Source: Bigelowiella natans CCMP2755 (taxonomy: Eukaryota; Cercozoa; Chlorarachniophyceae). From it: a stretch of DNA of 64,000 bases. The stretch covers positions 1-64,000 of the forward strand of contig ADNK01002208.1 of NCBI GenBank assembly GCA_000320545.1. Direction: 5' to 3'. How positions within the stretch are numbered: the first letter of the stretch is position 1; each line of letters begins with the position of its first letter. The position numbers and the translations under genes were made by a program. Below are positions 47,790 to 60,903 of this stretch, piece after piece. The notes under the pieces are model-generated. The model searched no databases. It had not been told where the DNA came from and worked only from the letters and a program-made list of their open reading frames with translations.

Positions 47790-48868
47790 CTTCTACTTCT
47801 GAGTAAAGATCCTGATTGAAGAAGGTACCTACCACCCTTTGCGTGGCCCTAAAATGTGGAGTGTTTAGAAGCCACTGGAGAGTAAATTCGATTGACGTAG
47901 GGAGCGCTTGTGCAAAGGCGAGACAATCTCTGAGAGCCGGGGAGAGATATTTGCGGATTAGTGTAGATTATGACGAAAAAAACTGAAATCGGAAGGAAAT
48001 GGCCTCCATTAGGTGACTTAGATGAAACAGAGACTCGAGCTACCGATGGAGAAATCAGCGAACCAAGTTCTCTAAGATAAAGCTTTAAGATTCGAAACTG
48101 ATATTTATATCTAATCGCAGGTTAAAATGATATTTTTTGGTTCAAAATGACTAAACATATCAGACTTAAAGTAAACTTAAGTAGTCAATTTGTGAGCTTT
48201 AGTACTGAAACAGTTGATTTCCTTTTTACCAGAGATTTCTTGGAGATCGTAAGGCTGGGAAATCGAGGTCACGCCACAAACACCCTCCCTCCAATTTTCG
48301 AGAAAAATATATTTCTAAAAATGGCCTAGAATTTAATTAGAATGTGTCGAGTATGGAGGCAGTTTGATGAAAAACAGGACGAGATGCAGGGAGGAACCGA
48401 ATGGAGGACAAATTTTTTAGCCGAGATCGCTTGCACATAGAAGGCTCTGCAACGACTCAAGCAGGTTTCGCTTCCTTCTCTCCAAAATAATATACTCTAA
48501 AGTTAATTTTGACTGTTGTAATGCGCTAAGAAAATAGCCCCGTGGCACAAAAAATTGAAGACCGATCGAAGGAGCTCCTACTGTAGGTGGAAATTGATCC
48601 AATGGGGGCCACCGAGTCCGCAGAGCAAAAAATCATTCATGCGATGAGCTCACATGGGGAATCCAAAAGATGTGAAGACCCGAATTGGAAAGAGTAATCC
48701 ATATTCGAAAAAAATCTCGATGATTCGAAATGATTCTCATGATTTAAATATGATTTCTATGTGAAGGCCGTTCATGAAATTTGTGAACAATATCGGAAGC
48801 GACGATCACCAGGTAGTCTTACTACCATCAATCATATGTCAACCCCATTTCTTACTGAAGCTCATTAG
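47790..48868. other. 5' regions of CYFIP and RME-8, with unresolved exons
   Basis: About 1.1 kb. Fragments that could be RME-8 N-terminal exons appear on the plus strand, for example a frame with MTKKTEIGRKWPP at 47971 and a Glu-rich frame VEIDPMGATESAEQK near 48591. I cannot join them in phase, and one is preceded by an in-frame TAG. The PH-like N-terminus of RME-8 is expected in this stretch. Confidence 0.4.
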
Positions 48869-51800
48869 CTCGCGACGTTCAAGACGAATCCTCGCTTATT
48901 GAAAAGCGTTCTTTGGCTTCTAGCAGAAAAAATTGATGAGGTAAATTTTAAGATCACAATGTAGATATAGCATGATCCCACAATTATCGTACAGGAGGCT
49001 ATTGAAGACGAGCTTATATTACTTTTGGAGACATGCATTCGACTTCTCGCAACAAAGGGAGTGTACCAAGCAATATCGGGAGCAAAGCTTGACGCTATTT
49101 TTCAAGCAATACGTCACAGTTCATCAATGTAGTTATTATCATTTGGCACCCATATGCAAAAATAATACTTTCCTCTTTGCTGCTAGTGTTAGACTATATA
49201 GCGTTAAAGTAGCTGCTCGAATCATAACTTGCCCTGTTCGGGACCTTGAGGTGAAACAATAAAAGATAGCTATGATGCACATTGTGAGTCAGGCGATTCT
49301 TTGTTTTGAAAGGTGTTGAATTCAAAGTGGCAATCAACAGCGCGATTGAAATTCTTCAAGTCAAAGTTAGTTGTAACAATTTTGATCGAACTCGCGACTA
49401 AAGAAGAATCTCCATTAGGGGTTGTGACGTGCTTGCAGAAATCCTTGAGAAGGAAACAAGTAGGAATCCCTAGAACAATAATGTCGTCTCAATATATGAC
49501 TATTCCAAAATGTATACAGAAGATAATAACCCTTCAAGCAAGGAGATAATATCGCGAATACTGGACATTCTGACGGCGGTATTCCAGGACACTGGTTGGC
49601 GCTCTATTTTTTAGAAAACCTTGTGTATGCCCTCATCCTCTTGCATCACATAGCATCCAGCGGATGGATCATTATCCGAAATGCACTTCGATCCCTTAAA
49701 AATCATCATGGAACCCTCTTTCGTTTGTGCGTCGGGTTTGATCTACCACTCAGACGGAAGGTAGTGGAAATTGTGATTTGAAGCTTCATTCGGGTTAACA
49801 GCATTTCGATCAGGCTCTTATTGTTACCCAAACCGTCATTCTACATTCTCATAAGAGAGAAGCGCGAGAAATTCAACTAGAGGTTAGTTAAAATCATTTG
49901 AAATAATCAAAGAGATCTGTTAAGAAGATGGAAAAACGCATCGCGCATTGGAGGGAGCTGATTCACATGTTTCAGGCTTTGAGATCAGGAGCATGGTTAT
50001 GGCTATTCTACCAATCAATTGATACAAGCCAGGAAAAAGGTGATTTCCCATAAGAATTTTAGTCTTTGTCGATGATTTTTACGTACATTTCAGAACCCCA
50101 TCGCAAGATCTTCGATAGAGAATCTCTTGCAGAAGCACGAAACTTGCTTGGTCTTCTAACCGATGGCAACGACGCAGCATTGGCGATGTACGCATCGACA
50201 CAGTTTTTTTGTTTTGACTTACGAACATTACTAAACGGTCATTAACGTACAGAATCCGGAGATGTTTGCCGAGAGCATTCCTTATGCCAGAAATTCTATT
50301 TAGAGTTCATGAAAACCAGGTCGATTTTGTTCATTCTTTCAAATACTTCAGACTCTATTAATTACATTTAATTTAAAGGTGTGGTTTGATTATGGACAAG
50401 CTTCTGGAGAGTATCATCGAGAGATAGAATCGTGTCGCTGGTACTGCTCACCTCTTACCAACTTCGTTCCATCGACAATTTAAAATGTCCACACCATACA
50501 GGAAGGAATATGACAACATCAAACTACCAAGGACCAACTGGGCTGCAGTTATGCCCTGCCTGGTGAGTCGTTTTGCAGTGAACATTTCGTAAGAGTATCA
50601 CTTCGTTAGCTATGAGCCAGAGTGATTATTTTGTAAGAGGGAATTCATTCACTTATCCATAAGATTTCCTTCCATATATCATTATATAAGTAAATTGGAG
50701 TTGGTTTTTAAAATGTTCCGGTAAATTATCATAAACCACATTCTCACATTCAGGAAAAGGAAATTCAAAGACCCGACATAATATGGACTAATAAAACGAA
50801 AGTCATTTAACTTCTGTCTTGCACACTAGGAAACCAACTGAAACGCTTACATCCCGTTTTTCTGCCTTAGGGCGAGCTTCTGGACGCCATTGCTAAGGAA
50901 ACTGATGAGTTAGATGTAATGACGAAGGTTTCATCGCATTGCAACTGGGACTACCTCGGCTTTGAGGTGCTCAACGTTCAATGATCTTTTTCGAATTTTG
51001 ATATTGACTAGATTCCATGAACAGGTTATCTACCCGTCGCTTGCCGCAGAGCTAAGAATTAGCGGTTTATATATAAGGTAGTTACTTTAGCGAGCAACGA
51101 GCAAAAACCGATGGAAGTTCTCACTATCATCTTTCAGGACTTTATTGCCAACCCTAGCAACGGCTTGTACAATTGATCCAAAGTTGCCAAAGTATTTTCC
51201 GAACAAGGGAAGAAAAGATGATCCGCTAGATTTTGATGGTCTCATCCCTAGTTTCTCATACATCACAATATCTTCCTTGACATTAAGTTTTGCAGTCAAT
51301 ACAATACCGCCCGATTTTTTGTCCAAATTCTCGCACAAGCTCTGCAGGTAATTTTGACGCGTAAATAAGTCATGCATGGGTAGGGATAATGTTTGATTGG
51401 TGCAAGACAGATCCTAAAACATGCGCGTACACACACACACACACACACAAACACAAACACACACTCGCAGTATAAGTATCCGTGAATATTATAATATATA
51501 TATATATATATATATATTTAATATTCAAACTAATTTATTGCAACAGACACATTTTTCTTGAAGAGAATTCACATCGGCAACTCGCCTGCCTCCAGGTAAC
51601 CAGTGATTCCCAAACACAGACATATATATATGTGATTATGAGATAACTTTTTAGACTCTCACGAGACTGCTTAAATTAAAACAAAAGAGCCTTCTTCCCA
51701 TTCTCAACCAGTATATGGGGTATGTAACTGCATATTACTTCACCAATCGAAATCCTTACCCAGTCGATATGCAGATTATTCACCAAGTTAGCGTCCAATA

Positions 51801-54800
51801 GCAAAGTGGATACTTTTTGCAGAGGTTATGTTCCCGCCACACACCTTCGTTCGCCATATAAACTGAAGAATGCATCCTTCAGACCAAACACTGAATTTGT
51901 TGGAAAGTCTTCTCGCGCATTCCGAATGCGTCAAAAGATTTGTCCACCACAAGGGCATCGAGTGCATTATTTTCCATATTACCAATGTTCATAAGGTAGT
52001 TGCTAATTTCTCATGCATTCGAATAAAAACAATGATTCATTTGCTGTGTGCTAGTCCTACAAGCCTCTGGCATTACGCTCGTTACTCAAGGAGTCACCGA
52101 ACAAGGCTATCGATTCCTCTTCAGTTTCGGATTCTTCTAAGATTAATTTCGATGATGGCAGGTCAAATATATATTCTTGAGAATCTGAAGATGAGCGGCT
52201 GACATGTGGGTTGTCTTGCAAGAATAATGCTAGTAGCAAAGGGGGCTGCTCAAGGCGCTCATGCACTCTCAGACGTGTCTTCAAAGAATTCTTTGAATGT
52301 ACCACGGGATCCAGGGATTTCTTCCCAGCACTCAGGTAGGAATAGAGAAGCCAATAGAATAGATCAATATGCCAAACAAGACGTCATACATTCAGATAGG
52401 AAACTCGTATTGGGATACAGAACGCATACACCGAAGAGCACACCGAGGGGATCGGTAATGCACGACTTCAGTCACATCAACACAACCTCGTTCTCGTTTG
52501 AATTCTGCAGTCGCAGTTCTTGAAACAACGGTTTTGCTTTGCCGTTTTGGAAACAGCCGGGGGGTCTGGATGGCGAAGGATACAAATCCTCCAACTTGGA
52601 TATTTCTTCTTCGTCTTCAAAGTATCACTTTTCGCCGCCGTAGTACCTTCTTCTATCATTAAATCTTTCTTCTCCAGGGGGTTCGTCTGCACATTGCACA
52701 GCGAGTTCAGTGACATGGTGGAGTTTCCATGTGAGAGCCCACAGCCACAACTCACGGAGGAACAAGTCGCTATGAAAGCTTTGAATATGTTAAAACTCAT
52801 ATTCGCAACGTGAGTGTGCAATTCGAAATTACTATTCATTTGCCGTCTTTTTTGACAAGAGGCTATTCTTCTGGACTCAGGATACCTGAAAGTCGCCGTA
52901 TGCTTGCTCGAAGGCATCCGAGCATGCTGAGACATCTTGTCCAAATTTTAGTCCTCCGCAATGATAACATCATCTCAGAGGCTACCATAATTTTGAAGCA
53001 ATTACTTGAGGTAAGTTTCCCTTTTTCGACAAATACAAAAGCTGAGATTGCTATTGCTGCTTTAGGCAAACAAACATCTGATCCCACTCCTAGGACAGAC
53101 AGGATTCTTCTTGTTTGTCATGCACAATCTTGTATCCGGATGCTCCTACGCAACTGCATCTTTACTCAATGCAAGCCATCGACACCAAACGCAACCGTAT
53201 TCTGGGAGCTCTTTCAGTGCACTCGAACGTTTTTTGCCTTCCCCAGTTCTCCGCCAATGCAAAGATGCGAAGAGCATGCATAAAATACTTGGTGGAGATC
53301 ATTGCAGTCCAAATATAGTTTGGACAAGCACCCAGCGTTCAGAATTGCATAGGTTGTTTTCATTGTTATGTGGGCACTGGCTCGGCTGTATTAACCTGTC
53401 CGTGGTTGATTGTGTTTCAGATCCTTGGCCCTCGTGATCAACCCACTTCGAAAAGCATTATCTAAGAATCCCAGGCTGATTTTTGAAGCTGACACCACCT
53501 TCGATGTGCAGTATCCGTCTATATCTCGCGAGCTTTGCGTTGGAGATGTGTACCTCAATCTTATGATCCAAGAACCTGAACATGTCCTTCAAGATCCCGA
53601 CTATGTCGCGGCTAAAGTAAACAACCATTTTCAATTGATACCTTCCGGGGAATCATTAAGAATCGTAACAACACAAATCAGCTCATGGGCGAAACTTCCC
53701 AAAGTGCGCTAAAGCTTCGAGCGGCAAAGAAAGGCAGCATCAGCGAAAAAGTCCGAGAAGAGGTATGCAATATATTCTATATAGTATGGCATATTTTCTT
53801 TGATCAACTCTCACGAAATTAGGTGAGGAGGCACTGTTTGCTTATCATCAAATCTCAAACACACCTTCGACGTAAACTCTTCGCCGAATGTCCAAGCCTC
53901 GGACGTTATAACGCTTTCACCGGATTGTTGAGCATCATGATGCAAGCGGGAGAAAACGGCGACAGTTCCTCCTTGAAGACAAATAGCGAAGTTCAGCAAG
54001 AATTCGAGCTAGCGCACCACGCTGTCATGCTTGTGTCGCATGTGCTAAGAGGAAAAGAGGAAGGACAAAAGTTGGCATTGGCTTCGGAAAACGTTCAACT
54101 CTTCTTCGCGGCGGAGGGGATAAAGAAGCTCACAAAATTTCTACTGTAACATTCGAATTACTTCTGGTTGTTTGTTTCCTTCTAATAATGTACTTTCTCT
54201 TGTAGATCCTTGAACGTGCACACCCCGAATAGCGCTCCCATAGCTTGTTGCATCCTCTCAATTCTGCAAGAGCTATCAGGGCAGAAAGAAGAGATTGTCA
54301 ATCATGCGGCTGCATCGCCAAATTTCCTCGGTTGGATGATAAATCTGCTCAACCAGGCATACTCTTTACCAGCGACAGCAATATCAGTTCTAAGGCTAAT
54401 GGCACGATTCACTCAGAGTCAAAGGCATCCGTTACTTCTCGAAAAGATGCTGCAGCGAGGCGCTTTTTTGCACGTTATGTATCTTGCTCTGTTTCCTTCT
54501 CCTGAGTTGGCGAAGGCAAAGAATCACAGCGCATCGGAACTCTCAGAGGCACTTTCGTCACAATCTAGCCTCGGTTCATCGAAATCGGAAGATCCTATTG
54601 GTTGGATGGTCCCTCGTGTTCAAAGTGCTGCCATGTTGGGGGGGGATGACAAGGAAAACCAAAATATGGGTATAAATTTGAGACCCCCGGACGTCAAAGC
54701 TGAGGAGCGGAAGCACAAAAAAGCTCGGAAAGCTCTTCAAGTTGAAAGTCGTTTCAAGAGCTTACGGATGCTTCCTGAAGTTGCAACTCTGGTTATGCAC

Positions 54801-57800
54801 CAGATGGTTGCCAAACCCCCACAGTTATTCGGCTTTGCTGAAAGTGCGAAAAGATCGGATAAGAAATTGCCCCTGCAGCAGCAGACAGAAAAACTCAGAT
54901 CGCAAGCTCGAAGAATTTTCAAACTCATGCTTACTTCGGGGCTGTTTAGATTCGTCGAAATGTCGAAGGTAAACTTTCCGATATTCCCTTGTCCACAATA
55001 AAATTGTCTCCATAAGACGTTTTTTTAATTTGATCTATACAGCCCACCAAGCCTCTTCACGTTGAAGCTGCGCTTGACCATTACACGCCGACGCTCATAT
55101 GGAATCAAGAATTGCGATCAGAGTTAAAGGACTACTTGCACCACGAAATATCGGTTAGCATTTTATCTGAAGTTGCCTCGAGTTCAGCCCTAATCGGGAC
55201 TACTACATTTTCCCATAGATGACAAAGAAAAATGGTTCCTGGAATCGCTGGAAAGAAGATTTTCGCTTTGCACACAAAGCACTGAATTCACATCTAATTG
55301 TATCCGATGTTTACATTAAAGTCCTGAATAAGCAGGTGCTTGATTTGCTGACCTAATCGTCAAAAAGATTTATATTATTCCATTCATTGCAGGCATCGTC
55401 GTACAAATTACCGGCGCATGTCCATCCTGATGAATTGCTTAAGGTAGCTGCTGGTGTACATGGCGTTGCATGGTTCTTAAGCTTGGTTCCTTATGAAGCT
55501 CCATAAATCGTCAGGAACTCATCGATCATTTGAATCGTTTTTGCAAATCTTGTCTCCCGGGTTGGAAAACAGCGAACAGCATGTTATCCGATAGCAAAGA
55601 AACCAAAGAGGGACTTCAATCTGAGGCCGACCCACTTGTTGGGGTGCCCGACGAACCATCGCAGTCACAGGTGCGGCAGCATATAAACAGGGGGTTGCTT
55701 TGACCGCATGTTATACTGCCGCTGCTTTGATGCATCTCACCATTATCCTAGGAAGGTGCAAGGATTGCATCCGTATGAAAATAGGCACATCAACATGATA
55801 CATATGATACATCCAATAGAAGAATCACAGTTCTAGAGGCAAGCCGATTCTACAAGGGGGAGAGGGGAGAGAGGGTACAGGAAGGAAAATGCTCACAGTT
55901 TTTTCACGTTTGTTGCAGCTGAATACATTGATTGACCTCCTGACGGCAATCATACGTCTTCTGAGATCCTATCCAAAGATTTGTCACGTTTACACCAAGC
56001 ACATGTGGAACCTTCCTCTTCTATTAGCTCAGAACAACTGCAAGCTGAAGCAAGTGAGTAACGACAGCTGCTTCTATGTGTCATGTTCGATGCTGATTGG
56101 ATATGTTACATTAGGTGGTTCTGGAAGTAATCCACGAGTTCAGCAAGGAGATGGTATTTTCGAATTTGCTGCACCCACATGCACATCTACTTCATGCGGT
56201 GCTAGCAGCACGGCAAACGCCTACCTCCCAAGTCCCCGACGCCAAGCTCAATATCCATCTCCTCGCGGCGTTGTGCAAGGACCCTATCCGCGGCGTGAGG
56301 AAATTAAAGAGCATCAAGCTCCCCTCTCAGAAACACAAACGTCCAATTGCAAAAGAGTTGGTTCAAGGAGGGTTAATACTGACACTGGCAAAAGTTCTCA
56401 TAGATAGGTGCGAGGACCAACTTCACGCCGCAACAACTACTTTATTTAGTGTTCTCTATGATACTATAGGAAATTCTACAATATGGATCAACGGAAAGAG
56501 GCCGCTAAGCTCTGTGGAGAGTTGTGCGCATCAGCTGCAGTTGGAAAAGATGCCTCGATGATCCTTAACACTATTTTCTCTTGGCAGATTAAGCCGCATC
56601 TGTCAAGGGCAGTGAGTAGGCCTGAAGGCTTGATAGATTTCATCGACGACACCGTCGATAGGTAATAATTTGCTCGAGTGTCTAGCAAGAAAGTCCAAAC
56701 AAGTTTGACGATCCTTTGACATCTTGTTCTGTAGCCCAACGGTATATTGGACCGATGAGGTACGGGAGGAGATCACCGGATTTATATCCAAAGAGGTTGC
56801 TGAGCTACGGAGCCACAGTGAAGATTTCATAATTAGCGTGCAGCGGGGGGACCCGTTCCCACTCCCTTACACTTGGCATTACAGCAGGATTAGGTGCGAA
56901 CGCTTGATTGATATAAATACACAGCTGCGTATTTTATGCGATTGAATTCGATATATACAGGCAGAGATTTTACCTTAAGACTGTTCAGTCCCGTTTGTAT
57001 GTCGGAGGTATTTTCGTCGAGTCGCTGGTAAACAATCCTTACTTCAAGTTGAAGGTATATCGTCATAGAATTCTGGGCAGTGTGAATGAAAATATATTTA
57101 GTACGTTATTTGTGCATTATATAGACCAAATCTTTTACAATGGAGCTACTGGCAGCCTTGCAGCAGCGATTTGACAATTATTTGTCTGGACAAAAAGACT
57201 CGAAACTCATCGGGGAAATTTGTCTCCTGATTCAAGCATTGAGTAATATGGTATGCAATTTTAGCAATGGTACCGATTGCGTTGTCTGAAGACAACTGTA
57301 ATCTCTAGGTCACAAACCTTCCACACATGGTTGAGCAGCTGTTGAAAATGGACAAGCTGCAATTGGTTTATCGATTCTTCTGGGAGGATGTCACTGAGAT
57401 GAAGATGAAAAGTCTAGCGTTGAAACTCGCGAATTCTTGTGCAATTAACGATTTGGCAGCACGTCATGTCGCTCAGCAAAGGGTATTTTTCCAGAATTTT
57501 TTGGTTGCGAGCTGAATTGACATTCTCTTTTTCTTTTTCAGTTGATACGAGTTGTTCTTCCCCTGCTGGTTACGGAAACGGACGATCTGGAGCAAGTTAT
57601 CAACCTAATATTACAACATGTCAGAAGATCATCGGCGGTCGTCGACCAGATTCGAATGATGGGAGGCCTTGTCATTCTGGTATCATTGTCACCAATATTT
57701 GCATTTTATCTACGGTTGACTCTTGTTGTATGCGTAGGGTTCAATGTTTGTCAATCGGAAGTTGAAAAATACGTTAAGGGGTTTAGTTGCGTCTCTAATA

Positions 57801-58167
57801 GGCGCTATGACAAATGACGCAATGTATGGTCAAGACATTACAGATATGATGTGCGAAATGTTTACTTCAAAGTTCAGGGGCGCTTTCCAAAGTAGCGCGA
57901 GCATAGTGTTGAAATTCTGTGATAGAGATCACCTTGATTCAAAGGGTAGGTACTGGAATCGGCATAAAAGGGAACTGGTGCAGGTATTTAATCATAATTA
58001 TTTCATAATTTCGGTTTTGAAAGTCGATTTTCTGTTAGGCATTTCTCGAGAAGCACGCCCATGCTCTTGCCCCACAGATAAAACTGTGGAATGGTACCCA
58101 AGAGCTCTTCCATACGGACCAATTAAATTTAATCTGGAAGGAAGAAAACCATGAGTCAAAAAAATGA
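48869..58167 (+). CDS. RME-8 / DNAJC13 homologue lacking a J domain (5' end unresolved)
   Basis: RME-8 is an endosomal scaffold that acts with Hsc70, SNX1 and WASH in retromer sorting. The exons follow DNAJC13 from about its residue 350 to the end. First exons: 48869-48940, 48995-49128, 49187-49250. A run joining in phase spans 49654-52161 (including 50871-50966, 51138-51347, 51869-51995, 52055-52161). Later exons: 52860-53010, 53066-53352, 53421-53616, 53661-53762, 53823-54145, 54206-54968, and on to the stop at 58165. Typical repeats are an IVW/LIWN...R.EL unit followed by ELxVGxxYL: NIVWTSTQRSELH with SRELCVGDVYLNL, and TLIWNQELRSEL. A GYF-like remnant (GSGWRRIQILQLGYF) lies near 52555. 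In DNAJC13 the J domain sits before IILILKTQS; here the flanks are joined by about 34 residues without HPD. The 5' end and the joins at 49313-49578 are uncertain. Confidence 0.88.
51427..51520. repeat. (CA)n and (AT)n in an RME-8 intron
   Basis: A CA run (about 51430-51465, interrupted) and an AT run (about 51494-51519) lie in the intron 51348-51546. This is one of the few repeat-bearing introns of RME-8. Confidence 0.9.
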
Positions 58168-59723
58168 CAATGCTTACTTACCAACTTGTGATCCAGCTGA
58201 TGACAGATGAGGTTTTTGTCGCGTGGCCATTACTATGTTACCAACATGTGCGTGCATCGGAGCAGATGCGTAGATTCATTCGAACAAAATTATCGATGCC
58301 GTCTCTGTCTAGCTGTGCATGCTAGCATGGCAGCACAAGGAGCGCGTGCAAATTTGCGTGCTTCAATTTGCTAGTTTAGGCCCGTGATGATGCGACAAGT
58401 TGCGATTGATGAGATTAGTTCGTGTTTCACCCCGCCATCTAGCCATGCACCGAGGCGCAGCCTGGCCACTGTGCACCACAGACGCTTGCGTCAGCACGTG
58501 ACACAGCACGCCGCATGGACCTGCTACACCCAGCCAGCCAGCCAGCCGCAGCTGGCACAGTGAGCACAGCTAGACAGCTGGACTGGAACACGCCCACCAG
58601 CTAGCCAGCTAATGCAGATGCGCCGCCAGCATGCACTCGTGCACTCAGCAATGAGTGTTGATGCATGCTAGCATGCGCGTGCAATTTGCACTCTGCTGTG
58701 TGGCCAGCAGGCCAGCAGGCCAGCCAGCTAGCCAGTTCTGGAGTTCAACTGTGCGTGCAGCGCGTGCTGGAGTTTCAGAATGCACAGCAGTGCCAGAGTG
58801 TGCAAACGCGGCAGCATCGCAGAATGATCAGGCTTCCTGTGCTTCTTGAGCTTTTTGGTTCTTGTCAATTCCGCCAGGAACCATTGCAGCACGCGCACGT
58901 TGAGGATCGAAGATGACAGACATGCAATGCACTGCACATTGTCATGAGTCATGAAGGTGCACTGGCGAGAAAAACAAAACTCTCTGCGTGGCATGGCAGG
59001 CTAGCAGGCATCACGCACAGTTCCGTGCAGTTCCTCGCGCGTGGGTTCCCCTGGCTAGCTGGTCCCCTCCAATCCCAGAATCTGTACCAGTCGGAGTCTC
59101 CTGTTGGCCGGCGTGCAATGGTCATTCCACTTTTTCTTTCACTTGTGAGTTGCACGTGGGTCTTCCGGTTCACTTTTCTGGTTTTGAAGGTGTCAACAAG
59201 TCACCAAACAAGCCAGCAAGCGAGGTGTCACGAAAACGAACGCCACACTCGAAAGATGATTGTTGATTGATTCATTGCCAGATTGGCCAAAGTGATTCAG
59301 GGCCATTTTGACGGATCCAAAGGTGCACAGGAACAAAGGTCAATTTTCTTCGAATGAACGAAGTCATGTTTGCACTTTCGCTCAATTAAGCATTTCTGAG
59401 ATTTGTTTCGGCTGTTTCGGCATGCAGAAGGAAAAGCCTGAGGTGGTTTTTGCTCAAGAAGCTGAAAGAACGCTCGGACGGCGTTCTTGCGTTGTCGCAA
59501 CCACAAAATGTAGCTTAATTTGTGCCCACACAGGCCGTTTTCGAGTGGGGAACGTAGACACGCGATTCGGCAGGGCAATGTAAACATTGGACATTTTAAT
59601 CTTACGACAAAAGGATTATCCTGTTTTTGCTTGAAATAGCATCCCTCCATATTTGTTTGTGCACAACCCCCTCCCAGCAACCGTAGTGCCACCCAGACTG
59701 TTGGCCTTGCTTCTGTGTGGAAC
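58168..59723. other. Tandem spacer, palindrome- and GCCA-rich
   Basis: 1.55 kb between RME-8 and HIS1. It carries GCCAGCCAGCC-type short tandem repeats (about 58530-58610 and 58700-58735) and many GCATGC/CTAGC words (about 58300-58690). The frames in it have no family support and no splice context. Confidence 0.55.
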
Positions 59724-60903
59724 ATGAGTATCAGGTGCTACATGCCGTGAAACACTATTGTTCCTAGAATGAAGCTCACACTAATTTGGTCGTTTGCCTG
59801 TTTAGCGTCGGAGACAACATGCTTTTCGCTGTGCCCAAGAAGGGCAGGTAAATCGCATGCTCTGAGAAACGTGCTTAAACATTCCGTGTAGAGCAACCAA
59901 AACATGAACATTCCTATCAATTTAGGCTGTATTCCCGAGTTCTGTCCATACTGGACGCCGTGGGATTGGTGTACCGACGAGCAAATCGTCTTGATATTGC
60001 CAATTGTTCGAATATGCCCATCTCCCTTGTGTTTCTCCCTGCGAAGGATATTGCTTACTACGTTGGAGAGGGACAAGTAGATCTCGGGATTACTGGTGAA
60101 GATATCATTGCAGAAGCTGATGTGAAAGTAAACAGTCTGCTGAAACTCGGTATCGGAAAGTGCCGCTTGTGTGTCCAGGTAGAGGAGCTTTGCTTTTACA
60201 ACCTCGTCATCATATTCGATGCCCTGATGCTGTCCTCATCAATGTAAACTTTCAGGGTCCAAAGGGAAAATTCAAAAAGGCGGATGAACTTGCTGGGAAG
60301 CGTATTGTAACATCGTTCCCGAGGCTTGCGAAGAATTTTTTCTCGAAATTCGACAAGAAACTTGGGACTACTACGAGCATTAAATATGTTTCGGGCTCGG
60401 TAGAAGCTGCAATTGGGTTAGGCTTAGCCGACGGTATTGTAGACCTTGTTGAAACTGGAACGACGATGGAGGCAGCTGGGCTTGAGGTAGTGGAGGATGT
60501 GATGAAAAGTGAGACTGTGCTGATTAGCAATCCTAAAAATAAGCACCCAGAGCTTGTTTCCAGTATTTACAAAAGGATACAAGGCTTTATTGTCGCCAAA
60601 AATCAATGTATGATCTCTTACAATATTCCGAAGAAAAAGTTGAAGGATGCTCTGGATATTACTCCTGGTCATGAATCCCCCACTGTAACCGATCTAAGCG
60701 ATCCCACATGGTGTGCAGTCTCTGCTTTGATCAAGCGGAAAAATGCTCAAAATATTTTTGATTCTCTTGAAGCAGTAGGAGCAAAGTCTATTTTGACATT
60801 TGCAATTGACAATTGTAGATTTCCTTGTGATTTCCAGCGCTCGCTCTCGGGTCACCTTAACGGAGTTCTTACTGATAGCAAGTCTCCTCCAAAGACTCCA
60901 TGA
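59724..60903 (+). CDS. HIS1: ATP phosphoribosyltransferase (HIS1/HisG)
   Basis: This enzyme catalyses the first step of histidine synthesis, ATP plus PRPP to phosphoribosyl-ATP. Four exons, 59724-59734, 59806-59847, 59926-60178 and 60256-60903, join in phase to 317 aa. Motifs are LFAVPKKGRLYSR at the N-terminus, DLGITGEDII, the PRPP-binding ADGIVDLVETGTTMEAAGL, and the HisG C-terminal ACT-like regulatory domain ending SILTFAIDNCRF. The closest pattern I know is the long-form fungal HIS1. About 26 residues extend past the usual end. The first exon codes only MSI plus two bases; without it translation could start at the Met 59819. No plastid or mitochondrial transit sequence is apparent, so a cytosolic enzyme is likely. 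Confidence 0.93.

Noticed and set aside
58655-59270. Overlapping frames of 60-108 codons between RME-8 and HIS1
   Set aside because: They overlap on both strands in palindrome-rich sequence, without splice sites or protein-like composition.
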